A DNA stretch of 37,547 nucleotides from Candidatus Woesearchaeota archaeon. GTDB lineage: Archaea; Nanobdellota; Nanobdellia; Woesearchaeales; SM23-78. The position numbers and the translations under genes are program-made. The stretch spans positions 1-37,547 of the forward strand of contig JAFGGS010000013.1 in the NCBI GenBank assembly GCA_016930415.1, read 5' to 3'. Positions 17,324 to 24,954 of this stretch are shown here, piece by piece (position 1 is the first letter of the stretch; each line of letters opens with the position of its first letter). The notes under the pieces are model-generated. The model was not told the DNA's origin, searched no databases, and worked only from the letters and a program-made list of their open reading frames with translations.

Positions 17324-17333
17324 CTTTATAAAC
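17324..17333 (+). promoter_or_regulatory. TATA box of rps3ae
   Basis: CTTTATAAAC predicts a leader of about 40 nt containing AAGGAG at 17378-17383. Confidence 0.6.
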
Positions 17334-17394
17334 CCCTCATATTTCCAGCGACGAATAGGGTATCTAATATAATCACAAGGAGAAGTTTTCAAGA

Positions 17395-18186
17395 ATGGCA
17401 AAAGCAGAGACACTCAAGGTCAGGAAGAAGAAGTGGTTCCAGATAGTAGCCCCTAAGGTTTTTAGGGAAGTCGTGGTCGGGGAAGTCCCTCTCTACGAGT
17501 CAGACCAGCTTAAAGGACGAAAGATGGGCGTCAACATGATGAACCTCACCGGCAACCCCAGGAACCAGAGCATCAGCGTGAAGCTCAAGGTAGTGGACGT
17601 CAAGGAAGGCAAGGGCGTCACAGAAGTCATGGGCTTTGAGAGCATGCCAAGCGCTATCAAGAGGATTGTCAGGCGAGGGAAGAGCAAGGTCGACGACTCG
17701 TTCGTGATCCAGACCAGCGACAAGAAGCTCGTAAGGATAAAACCTCTCGTGATAACGAGCCATAACGTCACCAAGTCAGTCTCGACTGCTCTTAGGAGGG
17801 TTATGAGGAACAGCATCGCAAGGCTGGCCCAGAAGCTCACCTATGAGAAGATGATCGAGGAGATAATCACTTTCAAGCTACAAAAGCACGTGCAGGGTTT
17901 GTGTTCGAAGATCACGCCTGTCAAGAATTCCGAAGTCAAGGCGTTCATTCTCGTAGAGAAGCAGGGTGTCAGGCCAATAGTGCCTGGCAAGGACGTAGAC
18001 TTCCCGAAGAAGGAAGAGGAGAACTACGACGACGATGAGCCTACGAGTGACAGCGAGTCTTCAGACGCCGAGAGCAGCGACGCACCAGAGTCTGAGAGCT
18101 TTGGCGAGGAAGACGAGAAGGAGCCTGGCGACGACTCAGCTGAGGACAGCTCTTCTGAAGAGGAAGGCGAAGAGAAGAAGGAGTAA
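17395..18186 (+). CDS. rps3ae: 30S ribosomal protein eS1 (S3Ae)
   Basis: Archaeal/eukaryotic small-subunit platform protein. The core about 1-200 is recognisable (KKKWFQIVAPKVF, GEVPLYES, GRKMGVNMMNLTGNP, LVRIKPLVITSHNVTKSVSTALRRVMR). The last about 60 residues form an unusual acidic tail of Asp/Glu/Ser repeats (DSESSDAESSDAPESES and onward) ending in KKE. Such a tail is absent from most archaeal eS1 and looks intrinsically disordered. Shine-Dalgarno AAGGAG lies 11 nt from the ATG. Confidence 0.93.
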   Translation: MAKAETLKVRKKKWFQIVAPKVFREVVVGEVPLYESDQLKGRKMGVNMMNLTGNPRNQSISVKLKVVDVKEGKGVTEVMGFESMPSAIKRIVRRGKSKVDDSFVIQTSDKKLVRIKPLVITSHNVTKSVSTALRRVMRNSIARLAQKLTYEKMIEEIITFKLQKHVQGLCSKITPVKNSEVKAFILVEKQGVRPIVPGKDVDFPKKEEENYDDDEPTSDSESSDAESSDAPESESFGEEDEKEPGDDSAEDSSSEEEGEEKKE

Positions 18187-18203
18187 GGCAAGGGGCTTCC
18201 TAG

Positions 18204-18230
18204 ATTTTTTTATCTTATTCTCTTTTTACG
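18204..18230 (+). terminator. T-rich transcript end of rps3ae
   Basis: Runs of T (TTTTTTT at about 18205 and a TTTTT stretch soon after) follow the stop within 45 bp and fit archaeal U-tract termination. Confidence 0.5.
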
Positions 18231-18330
18231 CTGTTTCTTTGCATTAATGAAAAAGTAAAAACAATAAGATCAGAAGAGAAAACAGAAGAATAAAATTTGA
18301 AAGAGTTTCTTGAAAGGCTTCTAGGCTGGC

Positions 18331-19884
18331 TTACTTGAACTGCGCGTCAGCAGCCTTCATCCGATCCTCTATGCTAGGCCCTGAAGGCGTAGGCGTAGCC
18401 TGCGCTTGAGGCGCTGCTCCTGAATTGTACTCAGCTCCTTTTCCCTTGGCATCAAGCTGGCTCCAAGGCGCCATCTCAGCCCTTATAGTCTTGTTCAGGC
18501 CTGCAAAGTAGCTTGTCATCTCCTCATCAGGCAAGATCTGTCCTGTAAAGTAGTTCTGAGGCCTAACACCCATCTTCAGCAGGCCAGCCCTTGCATCTCC
18601 GTTTCCAGCGATCACCCAACGAACAAAGTTGTAGGCTGCAGTCTTGTACCTGCCAAGCTCGTCCTTTACCGCCTGGAGCAATGATGTCTTTACAGGGCTG
18701 TCAAGTTCGCTTGCGCTTATGCGCATCTCTTCCTGAGTCAGATTCTGGATCGCCCTGTTGTAGAAGCTTGCCCTTGCCTTGTCGCCATGGCCAAAGCCTG
18801 CTCCGAGCTCCTCATCAGTCTCCTTTCCTATCTTGCTCTTGTCAGTAACGTGGTTCCTGAGGATCCTGTCAAGGCCCATGTATGTGCCGTCGCTGTGCAT
18901 CCCTGCGCCTTCCATCAAGGCATTTATCTTCGCAAGGCCGATCCTTCTCTGGTATTCTGCTTGGAAGAGCCTCTTGTGGATGGTGTTCTGTTCTACGCCG
19001 CCCATCTCCCTCCTGCTGTGCTCGCTTGCTCCCTCCATCGCCTTGTGCAAGTAGCTGTCAGCATCTGCCAGGCCTGAAGCAGCCTCGTCAAGCTTTCTCT
19101 TGTAGCCGCTCACCAGGTCCCTGTCGATCGATGCCTGGAAGTCGCTGCCAGTCCCGACCTTTGACTCTGCCTGGAATGATTCCCAAAGGTCCATCGGCTT
19201 GTATTTCGCTGCAAGCTCAAGCGCCCTTTCAAGGTCTGGAGAATCTCCATCTCCGCTTCCTGAAACGGGATCGGTCTTTTCCTTTGCAGGCCCTGAAGAG
19301 GTTCGTCTTGGTTCAACCGCTGTTTTACCAACGAGGTTTGAGATCATCCTTCTTGCAGAGTCCCTGTCGCTCGCCCTTAGGGGCATGTCGTTGCCTTCTA
19401 AGGCACTTACAAGGTCTCTTTGGTTTGAGGCGGCCAGCGCGCTCCTTGCATCGCTGAATGGGGTCCTGACAGCCAGGCTGTCCTTGACTCCTTTGACGTC
19501 GAGCTGGAAGGCGTAGACTACTTCTGGTCCGTCAATCCCTCTCCTGACGATTATGATCCTATTCTCGTCGTCCTTGCCCCAGGTCCTAAATCCCCCTTCG
19601 AAGAACGCAATGTAATCACCATCCCTATCAATGAAATTGGTCCTTGCAAAGCATTCGCTTGCAGGGCAGTTTTCCGTCACGTCTTTTTGAAATACCACGT
19701 CCCTGCCGTGCTTTGATCGCTCGCCAGTCTCCCTTAGGACTGTGAGCGCCTTTGAGAATTCCTCGTTTGAAGCGACTGGCATCGCCTTGTATCTTGGTAT
19801 CGGCCTTGGTGAGCCGCATGCTGCTGACAGCAGTCCTGCGAGTCCGGCTGCTGCGATTGCGAGTGCTGGTCTTGTCTTGTTCAT
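18331..19884 (-). CDS. Large putative lipoprotein
   Basis: 517 aa of unknown family starting MNKTRPALAIAAAGLAGLLSAAC, a classical lipoprotein signal with lipidation Cys at 23 and a Gly-Ser-Pro-Arg-Pro linker. The frame is open to 20223, but that upstream part is Phe/Arg-rich translation of an A-rich non-coding strand. GAGGGAGA directly before the ATG at 19884 fixes the start. The body is largely helical and polar (LERALELAAKYKPMDLWESF, RDLVSGYKRKLDEAASG, DELGRYKTAAYNFVRWVI), with a low-complexity Pro/Gln/Thr tail (APQAQATPTPSGPS). It probably faces outside, anchored by lipid. The function is unknown. Confidence 0.78.
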   Translation of the reverse strand: MNKTRPALAIAAAGLAGLLSAACGSPRPIPRYKAMPVASNEEFSKALTVLRETGERSKHGRDVVFQKDVTENCPASECFARTNFIDRDGDYIAFFEGGFRTWGKDDENRIIIVRRGIDGPEVVYAFQLDVKGVKDSLAVRTPFSDARSALAASNQRDLVSALEGNDMPLRASDRDSARRMISNLVGKTAVEPRRTSSGPAKEKTDPVSGSGDGDSPDLERALELAAKYKPMDLWESFQAESKVGTGSDFQASIDRDLVSGYKRKLDEAASGLADADSYLHKAMEGASEHSRREMGGVEQNTIHKRLFQAEYQRRIGLAKINALMEGAGMHSDGTYMGLDRILRNHVTDKSKIGKETDEELGAGFGHGDKARASFYNRAIQNLTQEEMRISASELDSPVKTSLLQAVKDELGRYKTAAYNFVRWVIAGNGDARAGLLKMGVRPQNYFTGQILPDEEMTSYFAGLNKTIRAEMAPWSQLDAKGKGAEYNSGAAPQAQATPTPSGPSIEDRMKAADAQFK

Positions 19885-20003
19885 TTCGTCTCCCTCTTTT
19901 TTGTTTCTCCTTCGGATTATGTTCTTGAAGATGCTCTTGTCATCGCCGTGTTGTTCTGTCTCTCTGGCGTTTTTAGGCCCATTTACCCTTTGATTGGCTT
20001 TGT

Positions 20004-20015
20004 TCTTTATAAATG
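20004..20015 (-). promoter_or_regulatory. TATA box of large lipoprotein gene
   Basis: The minus strand reads CATTTATAAAGA. It predicts a leader of about 95 nt down to ATG 19884. Confidence 0.5.
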
Positions 20016-20225
20016 TTTCGATTTTGTAACCACCTAATAATAGTAACAAATAAGGGGGTTGAACGAAAAAAAGACGTCGCCTGAAAAAAAGAGCTGAAAA
20101 AACACGAATCCTCCGACGACAAGAAAACACCGGAAAAAACCAAAACCCATACCTTTTTATATTATCTGCAAAATCTAGAAAGGAAAAGAGGTAAAAGGGA
20201 AAGCGAAAAAACACAATAGACAAAC

Positions 20226-20236
20226 GCTTAAAAGAC
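20226..20236 (+). promoter_or_regulatory. TATA-like box of topA
   Basis: GCTTAAAAGAC lies 20-30 bp before ATG 20256 and fits a leaderless start. Confidence 0.45.
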
Positions 20237-20255
20237 GACTTTTACCGACGAGAAG

Positions 20256-22610
20256 ATGCCGAAAAAAGAGGTCAAGAAGAAAAGCGCAGCGGCAGGCAAG
20301 GCAAGCAAAGCCGCAAAAGCGAGCAGTGGAGCCGCAGAGGTAGAACTTATAATCTCAGAGAAACCCAACGCCGCGAAGAGGATAGCCGAGTCGCTCGCAG
20401 ACTCAAAACCCATCAAGAAAGCAGAGAAAGGAGTACCCTACTACGAGATCACCCACAACAAGAAAGACATCACAGTAGTCTCGGCAGTAGGCCACCTATA
20501 CACTGTAGCCGAGAAGAAGAAGAGCTTCACATACCCAAGCTTCGACCTCGAATGGAAGCCGACATGCGAGGTGAGCAAGGACGCCGCGTTCTCAAAGAAA
20601 TACCTCGACGTCATAAAGAAGCTCTCGAAGACAGCCAAGACCTTCACAGTCGCGTGCGACTACGACGTGGAAGGGGAAGTGATAGGCCTTAATTGCATGA
20701 AATACGCGTGCGGCCAGAAAGATGCCCACAGGATGAAATTCTCGACGCTGACAAAAGAAGACCTGGTGGAAGCCTATGAGAACGCAGAAAACACCATCAA
20801 CTGGGGGCTTGCGAACGCAGGAGAGACAAGGCACTTCCTGGACTGGATGTACGGAATCAACCTCTCAAGAGCGCTCACCCTAGCGATAAAGAGCACGGGC
20901 GCATTCAAGATCCTAAGCAGCGGACGAGTACAAGGCCCCGCACTGAAGATACTCTACGACAAGGAGAAAGAGATAGAAGCGTTCAAACCGACGCCGTACT
21001 GGCAGATCATTCTAGGAATAGAGAAGAACCACATAAAGATTGAAGCGCTCCACGAGAAGGAGAAGTTCCAGGATCACGCAGAAGCAAAGGCAAGATTTGA
21101 GAGATCCCTCTGGAAGCCAGCGCACGTAAAAGAAGTCGAGAAGAATGAACGCAACATCTCACCCCCAACGCCATTCGACCTAGGATCGCTCCAGACAGAA
21201 GCCTACAAGCTCTTCGGGATAAAGCCAAGGGACACGCTCTCGACAGCGCAGAACCTCTACACTAGCGGAGCGATATCATACCCGCGAACGAGCTCACAGA
21301 AGCTCCCTGCAAAGCTAGGCTACCAGAAGATCCTGAACGGGCTTGCAAAGAGCAACGAGGAATACGCAAAGAAAGCAAGCTACCTCCTAAAACTCCCAAA
21401 ACTGATTCCGAACGAGGGAAAAAAGGACGATCCAGCGCACCCAGCAATATACCCGACGGGACTTAAGCCAAGCAAGCTATCAGCATACGAGGCAAAGATA
21501 TACGACCTCATAGTCAAGAGGTTCTTCGCGACCTTCGGAACACCCGCAGTCAGGGAATCGATCACTCTCAAGATCGACGTCGGAGGAGAGATATTCACTG
21601 CGACAGGCATGAGGACCAAGGAGAAGAACTGGTTCGACCTCTACGAGCCATACGCAAAGTTCAAGGAAGAGGAATGGCCAGCGTTCGCGCAAGGAGAAGC
21701 CCTGAAGATATTCCGCCTAGACATGGTCGAGAAGCAGACACAGCCCCCGAAGAGATACACGCCAGCAAGCATAATAAACGAGCTGGAGAAACGAGGCCTC
21801 GGAACCAAGGCTACGCGCGCCGAGATCGTCGAATCCCTCTACCAGAGGAAATATGCATTCGATGACTCGATAAAAGTCACGCTCATAGGGAAGCAGATAG
21901 TGGAGACCCTCCAAAAATACTGTCCTGACATCCTAGACGAGACCCTCACCAAGACCTTTGAGGACGACATGGAGAAGATAATGTCCCATGAGAAGAAGGA
22001 AGAAGAGATCTTAAGCGAAGCAAGGAAGGTCCTCACGAAGATCCTCAAGGACTTCAAGTCAAAGGAGAAAATCATAGGTGAGGAACTGAAAGAGGCCAAC
22101 AAGGAGACCATGGACAAAGAGAGCTTCATAGCGAAGTGCCCGAAGTGTCATGAGGGAAACCTCAGGATGATGTTCTCCAAGAAGAACAGGGCAAGGTTCA
22201 TAGCGTGCGACCGGTACCCTGACTGCGAGACGACCTACAACATCCCGCAGAGCGGAGGGGTAAAGGCGACTGACAAGACGTGCCCAGTGTGCCATCACCC
22301 AGTCATTCTCATGATCTACAAGCGCAAGAGGCCTCAGGAGATATGCATCAACAAGGAGTGCCCGACCAAGAAGGAAGACACTATCGAAGTGAAGACCCAC
22401 GCGAACGAGAAAGGCCAGGCGATAGTGGACGCTAGGAAGTGTCCGAAGTGCGGCCAGGACCTCATCCTCAGAAGCTCAATCTACGGCAGGTTCATAGGAT
22501 GCTCTGCATATCCCAAGTGCAGGTTCACCGAGAGCCTGAAAAAGAAGGAAGAGAAAAAGGAAGACAAGCCTGTTGAGCCAAAGGCTCCTGCCCAGACTGG
22601 TTCTGATTGA
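20256..22610 (+). CDS. topA: DNA topoisomerase I (type IA)
   Basis: Relaxes negative supercoils through a 5'-phosphotyrosine intermediate. The TOPRIM acidic motif is CDYDVEGEVIG (about residues 134-144), DWMYGINLSRALT and SSGRVQGPAL are family blocks, and the catalytic Tyr is in SGAISYPRTSS (Y342). Three C-terminal zinc-ribbon repeats follow (CPKCHEG with CDRYPDC, CPVCHHP with CINKECP, CPKCGQD with CSAYPKC). Before TOPRIM there are about 28 Lys/Ala/Ser residues resembling a histone-tail-like basic linker, and the C-terminus is Lys/Glu/Pro-rich. 784 aa. It sits 3 kb from gyrB, on the same strand. Confidence 0.96.
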   Translation: MPKKEVKKKSAAAGKASKAAKASSGAAEVELIISEKPNAAKRIAESLADSKPIKKAEKGVPYYEITHNKKDITVVSAVGHLYTVAEKKKSFTYPSFDLEWKPTCEVSKDAAFSKKYLDVIKKLSKTAKTFTVACDYDVEGEVIGLNCMKYACGQKDAHRMKFSTLTKEDLVEAYENAENTINWGLANAGETRHFLDWMYGINLSRALTLAIKSTGAFKILSSGRVQGPALKILYDKEKEIEAFKPTPYWQIILGIEKNHIKIEALHEKEKFQDHAEAKARFERSLWKPAHVKEVEKNERNISPPTPFDLGSLQTEAYKLFGIKPRDTLSTAQNLYTSGAISYPRTSSQKLPAKLGYQKILNGLAKSNEEYAKKASYLLKLPKLIPNEGKKDDPAHPAIYPTGLKPSKLSAYEAKIYDLIVKRFFATFGTPAVRESITLKIDVGGEIFTATGMRTKEKNWFDLYEPYAKFKEEEWPAFAQGEALKIFRLDMVEKQTQPPKRYTPASIINELEKRGLGTKATRAEIVESLYQRKYAFDDSIKVTLIGKQIVETLQKYCPDILDETLTKTFEDDMEKIMSHEKKEEEILSEARKVLTKILKDFKSKEKIIGEELKEANKETMDKESFIAKCPKCHEGNLRMMFSKKNRARFIACDRYPDCETTYNIPQSGGVKATDKTCPVCHHPVILMIYKRKRPQEICINKECPTKKEDTIEVKTHANEKGQAIVDARKCPKCGQDLILRSSIYGRFIGCSAYPKCRFTESLKKKEEKKEDKPVEPKAPAQTGSD

Positions 22611-22664
22611 TTCTAGATATGAGACCTAATAATCAAGAGGCCGTGCTTTTGTAAGGCGCAAAAA

Positions 22665-22676
22665 GATTTATAAACC
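22665..22676 (+). promoter_or_regulatory. TATA box of tRNA-Pro gene
   Basis: GATTTATAAACC lies 38-49 bp before the first tRNA base, predicting a short 5' leader cut by RNase P. Confidence 0.6.
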
Positions 22677-22713
22677 AAAAGCAGGTCCGAAAAGGCAAGC
22701 ACACAGCTTATGA

Positions 22714-22788
22714 GGGACTGTGGGGTAGCTTGGTTCATCCTCTGTGGTTTGGGGCCACGTGACCCCGGTTCGAATCCGGGCAGTCCCA
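22714..22788 (+). tRNA. tRNA-Pro (UGG anticodon)
   Basis: Complete cloverleaf. Acceptor GGGACTG pairs with CAGTCCC followed by discriminator A. The D arm has GGGT/TCCT with the usual weak outer pairs and a GG in the loop. Anticodon stem TGTGG pairs with CCACG around loop TTTGGGG, giving anticodon TGG. T arm CCCGG-TTCGAAT-CCGGG. No CCA is encoded and no intron is seen. A U-rich trailer (TTTTATTCTATCC) follows. The 3' part from 22761 is duplicated immediately downstream. Confidence 0.95.
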
Positions 22789-22807
22789 TTTTATTCTATC
22801 CAGGGTC
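22761..22807 (+). repeat. Direct repeat copy A: tRNA-Pro T-arm, acceptor 3' strand and trailer
   Basis: The 47-bp unit from GACCCCGGTTCG of the intact tRNA through its trailer is followed at once by a second copy starting at 22808 with the same 12 bases. The segment 22772-22802 (31 bp) recurs exactly at 22870-22900. Confidence 0.85.
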
Positions 22808-22900
22808 GACCCCGGTTCGTGCTCAAAAGCAAAGCTTTTGGCACCTCAGAGGCAAAAAGCCTCTGTTTGGAATCCGGGCAGTCCCATTTTATTCTATCCA
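22808..22900 (+). repeat. Direct repeat copy B, interrupted in the T-loop
   Basis: It starts GACCCCGGTTCG (22808-22819), is broken by about 51 bp, then resumes AATCCGGGCAGTCCCA plus the same trailer (22871-22900). It lacks the 5' half of a tRNA, so it is not a gene by itself. The exact match implies recent or conversion-maintained duplication. Confidence 0.85.
22820..22870 (+). mobile_element. 51-bp double-hairpin insert in the duplicated T-loop
   Basis: Two perfect 7-bp hairpins stand side by side: CAAAAGC-AAA-GCTTTTG (22824-22840) and CAGAGGC-AAAAA-GCCTCTG (22847-22865). They interrupt the palindromic TTCGAA of the T-loop copy. This could be a miniature mobile or REP-like element or the scar of integration. 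The class is unknown and no coding frame is credible. Confidence 0.5.
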
Positions 22901-22935
22901 AGCAAGCGCGATTTCTGAACTTGAAAAAACCATCA

Positions 22936-22947
22936 TCTTTATAAATG
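22936..22947 (+). promoter_or_regulatory. TATA box of the eL43-Rpo12-Pcc1-prefoldin operon
   Basis: TCTTTATAAATG predicts a start near 22970 and a leader of about 50 nt with AAAGGTG at 23006-23012. Confidence 0.6.
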
Positions 22948-23021
22948 AAAACCAAATCCATGGGATAGTGCCGAAGGTAAAGCAGTTTACAGGCAGATAA
23001 TCATAAAAGGTGTTTCATACT

Positions 23022-23285
23022 ATGGTCAAGAGAGCGACATTCGGAAGCGTAAGAAGGCTAGGTTCAAGATACGGAAGGACTGTCAGGTTCAAGCTTGGCA
23101 AGATCGAGGCAGTCCAACGGAAGAACCACAAGTGCCCTTACTGCAACTACGAGAAGGTAAGGCGAAAGGCACTAGGCATATGGCACTGCAACAAGTGCGG
23201 CGCAGAGTTCACCAACAAGGCATACACTGTCGACAAAGTGTCGAGCCAGAGGCTGGCGCTTGAAAGGGCAGGGGAAGAAGCCTGA
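23022..23285 (+). CDS. rpl37ae: 50S ribosomal protein eL43 (L37Ae)
   Basis: Zinc-ribbon protein of the large subunit, shared by archaea and eukaryotes. 87 aa with FGSVRRLGSRYGRTVR, then CPYC (38-41) and CNKCG (56-59), and the conserved LGIWHCNKCGAEFTNKAY. The frame opens at GTG 23010, but AAAGGTG 9 nt before ATG 23022 and family length support the ATG. First gene of a compact block. Confidence 0.95.
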   Translation: MVKRATFGSVRRLGSRYGRTVRFKLGKIEAVQRKNHKCPYCNYEKVRRKALGIWHCNKCGAEFTNKAYTVDKVSSQRLALERAGEEA

Positions 23286-23305
23286 AAAAAGAGAGGGATG
23301 GACCA

Positions 23306-23443
23306 ATGGCAGAGTACAAATGCTTTTTTTGCAACAAGAACATTTCCGCGGATAACATCAAGCGAAGAGTGAGATGCATCTACTGCGGGTCAAAGCTCAT
23401 ATTCAAGGCAAGGACTGTAGGGACCAAAGTCAAAGCCCAATGA
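23306..23443 (+). CDS. rpoP: RNA polymerase subunit Rpo12 (P, RPC10-like)
   Basis: A 45-aa zinc-ribbon subunit of archaeal RNA polymerase, easy to miss because of its size. It begins MAEYKCFFCNK, with Cys pairs C6-C9 and C24-C27 (RCIYCGSKLIFKA) and a short basic tail ending KAQ. It starts 20 nt after the eL43 stop with GAGGGA upstream and ends 4 nt before pcc1. The order eL43-Rpo12-Pcc1-prefoldin beta is conserved in archaea. Confidence 0.92.
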   Translation: MAEYKCFFCNKNISADNIKRRVRCIYCGSKLIFKARTVGTKVKAQ

Positions 23444-23447
23444 GAAG

Positions 23448-23693
23448 ATGAGATACTCAGCCCAAATCACTGTGCGCGAGAACGTCGCGGACATTGAGAA
23501 GCTGTTTCGGAGCGAAGAGAAGGAATTCGCGAACAACCGCGCAAGGTACGAGGTCGTCAGGAACAAGGATAGCCTCGTATTCAAGGCAAGCGCAAAAGAT
23601 GCATCAGCCCTTAGGGCGGTGCTTGGCTCCATATCTAAGATGCTTGCAGTTCACGACAAGACGAGAGGCGCAATCGAGGGAGACCTACCATGA
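23448..23693 (+). CDS. pcc1: KEOPS complex subunit Pcc1
   Basis: Small dimerising subunit of the KEOPS complex that makes the t6A modification at position 37 of ANN-decoding tRNAs. 81 aa with the typical alpha/beta pattern (YSAQITVRENVADIEKLF, YEVVRNKDSLVFKASAKDASALRAVLGSISKML). It overlaps the next start by ATGA, indicating translational coupling. Confidence 0.88.
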   Translation: MRYSAQITVRENVADIEKLFRSEEKEFANNRARYEVVRNKDSLVFKASAKDASALRAVLGSISKMLAVHDKTRGAIEGDLP

Positions 23694-24022
23694 ACAAGGA
23701 TGTCCAGGCTAAGATAAACCAGCTTTCTATGCTCGAGCAGAACATACAGCAGTTCTCGATGCAGAAGCAGCAGTTCCAGTCCCAGCTAGTGGAGGTCGAA
23801 TCCGCAGAGAAAGAGCTTGAAGGCGCAAAGGAGGCTTTCAAGATAATAAGCAACGTAATGGTCTCGTGCGACAAGGACGCACTAAGGAAAGAGCTTTCTA
23901 GTAAGAGAGAGATGCTAAACCTCCGCGTCGAGTCCTTCGAGAAGCAGGAAGCCAAGCTTAAGGAGAAGGCTGAAGAGCTTCAGAAGGAAGTCATGGAAGC
24001 GATCAAGGAAGATAAGGAGTGA
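23690..24022 (+). CDS. pfdB: Prefoldin beta subunit
   Basis: Subunit of the hexameric chaperone that delivers unfolded proteins to the thermosome. It has 110 aa: an N-terminal coiled coil (QAKINQLSMLEQNIQQFSMQKQQFQSQL), a central beta-hairpin region (EAFKIISNVMVSCDKDALRKEL) and a C-terminal coiled coil (VESFEKQEAKLKEKAEELQKEV). The start overlaps the pcc1 stop by 4 nt. Confidence 0.9.
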   Translation: MNKDVQAKINQLSMLEQNIQQFSMQKQQFQSQLVEVESAEKELEGAKEAFKIISNVMVSCDKDALRKELSSKREMLNLRVESFEKQEAKLKEKAEELQKEVMEAIKEDKE

Positions 24023-24027
24023 TTACG

Positions 24028-24276
24028 ATGACAGAGGTAAACGAGGTCATAGATACTATTAAGGACATTCTCGAGGACTCAGGGATCCAGAAGAACATCA
24101 AGCAGAAGCTTGAGAGGGTCATCCAGGAGCTAAGCGCCGCTGACAAGAAGACCCTCAAGCTCAAGGTCGACAAGTGCATCGATGAGATGGACGAGATATG
24201 CAATGACGGTAACATCCAACCGTTCATAAGGACCCAGATCTGGAGCATCGTGAGCATGCTTGAGAGCCTGGAATAG
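24028..24276 (+). CDS. UPF0147 family protein
   Basis: 82-aa helical archaeal protein of unknown function, recognised by MTEVNEVIDTIKDILEDSG and FIRTQIWSIVSMLESLE. The frame opens at GTG 24019, but AAGGAGTG at 24014-24021 favours ATG 24028. It closes the eL43-prefoldin block and ends 6 bp from the convergent channel gene. Confidence 0.82.
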   Translation: MTEVNEVIDTIKDILEDSGIQKNIKQKLERVIQELSAADKKTLKLKVDKCIDEMDEICNDGNIQPFIRTQIWSIVSMLESLE

Positions 24277-24282
24277 AGAAAA

Positions 24283-24870
24283 TCAATTCTTTTTTCTTGC
24301 GTTCCTGGCGGGTTTCCTGCGGTTCACTATAAGCTTTCTCTTTACGAACAGAACGTTAGGTATTATCACTTCCTCCTTCAAGGCAGTGATCAGCTTGGTC
24401 TCTAGGAAGCCTATCACGACGACTTTTCCCCTGACCTCGAGTATCTTGATCTCATCACCCTCCTGGAAGAGATCGCTCATCTTTATCCTCGCACCAGCAA
24501 AAAGGTTGGGGAAGAAATCCTTTATCGCGAGCAGGAACGAGACTATGACGACGAACACAATCCCGAAAGCCACCAAGGTCAATATTGTTGACGTGAGAGC
24601 CAAGGTGTTAAGGGTGAGGAATATCGTGGCCAGGTAGATTAAGAATGATATCGAGCTGCCGAGGAACCTCTCTACGGGTACGCGGACGCCTAGGTACTTC
24701 AAGTGCCTGTCAAACTTGACATCGACAAGTATCCTCCTAACAAGGAGCCCTAGCAGGCGCCCCACTATGAACCCAGCCAGCAGTATGAATAACGCGAGCA
24801 TTATCCTTGAGAAAAGGGGATTGAGGGCAAGCCCTGATCCGTCGAGTCCAGTTACGTTAGCGAATGCCAT
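24283..24870 (-). CDS. Small MscS-like mechanosensitive channel protein
   Basis: 195 aa with an N-terminal TM (FSRIMLALFILLAGFIVGRLLGLLVRR), two further hydrophobic segments ending in VIVSFLLAIKDFFPNLFAGARI (pore-lining TM3-like, then the start of the beta domain), and a beta-domain motif MSDLFQEGDEIKILEVRGKVVVIGFLETKLI with VIIPNVLF. The large C-terminal alpha/beta cage of E. coli MscS is missing, leaving a basic tail (RRKPARNARKKN). Probably an osmotic-release channel in minimal form. A TATA (GAGTTTATAAAATTT, 24896-24910) lies upstream. Confidence 0.85.
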   Translation of the reverse strand: MAFANVTGLDGSGLALNPLFSRIMLALFILLAGFIVGRLLGLLVRRILVDVKFDRHLKYLGVRVPVERFLGSSISFLIYLATIFLTLNTLALTSTILTLVAFGIVFVVIVSFLLAIKDFFPNLFAGARIKMSDLFQEGDEIKILEVRGKVVVIGFLETKLITALKEEVIIPNVLFVKRKLIVNRRKPARNARKKN

Positions 24871-24895
24871 GTGCAGAACAAGCAGATAATGTTAT

Positions 24896-24910
24896 GAGTT
24901 TATAAAATTT
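24896..24910 (-). promoter_or_regulatory. TATA box of MscS-like gene
   Basis: The minus strand reads AAATTTTATAAACTC, 26-40 bp before ATG 24870. Confidence 0.55.
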
Positions 24911-24954
24911 GAGGAAAAACAAGTAATGCTCTAGAAGATAAGCTCATGAAAGAT

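Larger units (their letters stand above)
19885..20255. other. Divergent intergenic region (371 bp)
   Basis: Holds the lipoprotein leader and TATA on the minus strand and the topA promoter on the plus strand. The middle (20040-20150) is very A-rich with repeated CTGAAAAAA strings. A second TATA-like TTTTTATATTAT lies near 20155 (+). I see no credible gene or stable RNA in it. Confidence 0.5.

Noticed and set aside
19885-20223. N-terminal extension of the large lipoprotein
   Set aside because: It would bury the signal peptide inside the protein; GAGGGAGA precedes ATG 19884.
22808-22900. Second tRNA gene, split-tRNA half or tRNA with T-loop intron
   Set aside because: The D and anticodon arms are missing and the insert has no bulge-helix-bulge splice motif; the first copy is already complete.
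22710-23000. 96-residue reading frame across tRNA-Pro and its duplicated end
   Set aside because: It overlaps a perfect tRNA, its repeated peptide comes from the tRNA repeat, and it has no start signal.
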